Shown here one piece after another: positions 63,850 through 64,000 of a stretch of 64,000 bases of DNA. Below the pieces are notes generated by a model that saw nothing but the letters and a program-made list of their open reading frames with translations, was not told the DNA's origin and searched no databases. This stretch comes from Mesostigma viride (taxonomy: Eukaryota; Streptophyta; Mesostigmatophyceae; Mesostigmatales; Mesostigmataceae). Each line of letters opens with the position of its first letter. Position 1 is the first letter of the stretch. The stretch is taken from NCBI GenBank assembly GCA_009746045.1, contig RPFO01000041.1, positions 145,001 to 209,000 on the forward strand, written 5' to 3'. The translations under genes and the position numbers were made by a program.

Positions 63850-63945
63850 CTAACCGATAAGGCATGCTCGAGCCTCTAACCCGAGACTACCGGTAGGCTA
63901 CCCGATAGTGCATGCTCGAGCCTCTAACCCGAGACTACCGGCACT
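63850..63945. repeat. 47-bp tandem duplication
   Basis: CGATA-GGCATGCTCGAGCCTCTAAC and CCGAGACTACCGG occur twice, at about 63854-63893 and 63901-63940, with a period of 47 bp. Confidence 0.88.
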
Positions 63946-64000
63946 CAGCGGATCTGTGCTACCGAGGGCGACGGTTCTCTGACCGTCCCGGCGCGCACTG

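Overview
The window looks like nuclear DNA of a repeat-rich eukaryotic alga, most likely a green alga. Coding exons are GC-rich, all introns are GT-AG, and the mobile elements are types common in chlorophyte genomes (a PAT/kangaroo-like DIRS element, a restriction-endonuclease LINE, Copia). No bacterial operons, rRNA genes or CRISPR arrays are present. The species cannot be fixed from the sequence alone.

The only clear host gene covers the first half. Fifteen exons on the + strand between 2039 and 31927 encode about 813 residues matching the central and C-terminal part of WASH complex subunit 4 (SWIP/KIAA1033); its 5' exons lie upstream of the window. Only about 2.4 kb of this 30 kb is coding. 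The introns are packed with tandem repeats: a 64-bp minisatellite of about 47 copies, arrays with units of 38, 74, 50, 28 and 9 bp, and a 3.7-kb TTGC/TTTC tract. Several intron repeats are echoes of the neighbouring exon-intron junction. The last intron holds a complete 5.3-kb DIRS-type retrotransposon with split direct repeats (A1 - gag - RT/RNase H/tyrosine recombinase - B1 - A2 - B2), ending about 75 bp before the last exon.

From 32.4 to 41.8 kb two nearly identical copies of a LINE lie on the minus strand. The long copy encodes, in order, a PHD finger, a RING-H2 finger, C2H2-like zinc fingers, reverse transcriptase, a zinc motif and a PD-(D/E)XK endonuclease. A tandem array of 170-bp units sits at its 5' side. 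The second copy is 5'-truncated with a 14-bp target-site duplication. From 42.0 to 44.3 kb lie small minus-strand ORFs, one encoding an Ig-like plus LamG-like protein of the kind found in large DNA viruses and phages, so this may be a viral remnant.

From 47.75 to 54.8 kb a Copia-like retrotransposon fragment forms a large head-to-head palindrome. Its left arm is interrupted by a 1.9-kb DNA transposon flanked by TTAA. A minisatellite interrupted by a perfect solo LTR (55.3-57.15 kb), a 1.45-kb pyrimidine-only-like satellite and a possible LTR follow. The right end carries a retrotransposon Gag ORF and two exons of an unidentified gene on the minus strand.

Nearly every broken reading frame is broken in the same direction and beside a G or C run, and the two LINE copies differ by single bases in such runs. 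Many frameshifts are therefore probably consensus errors rather than true decay.
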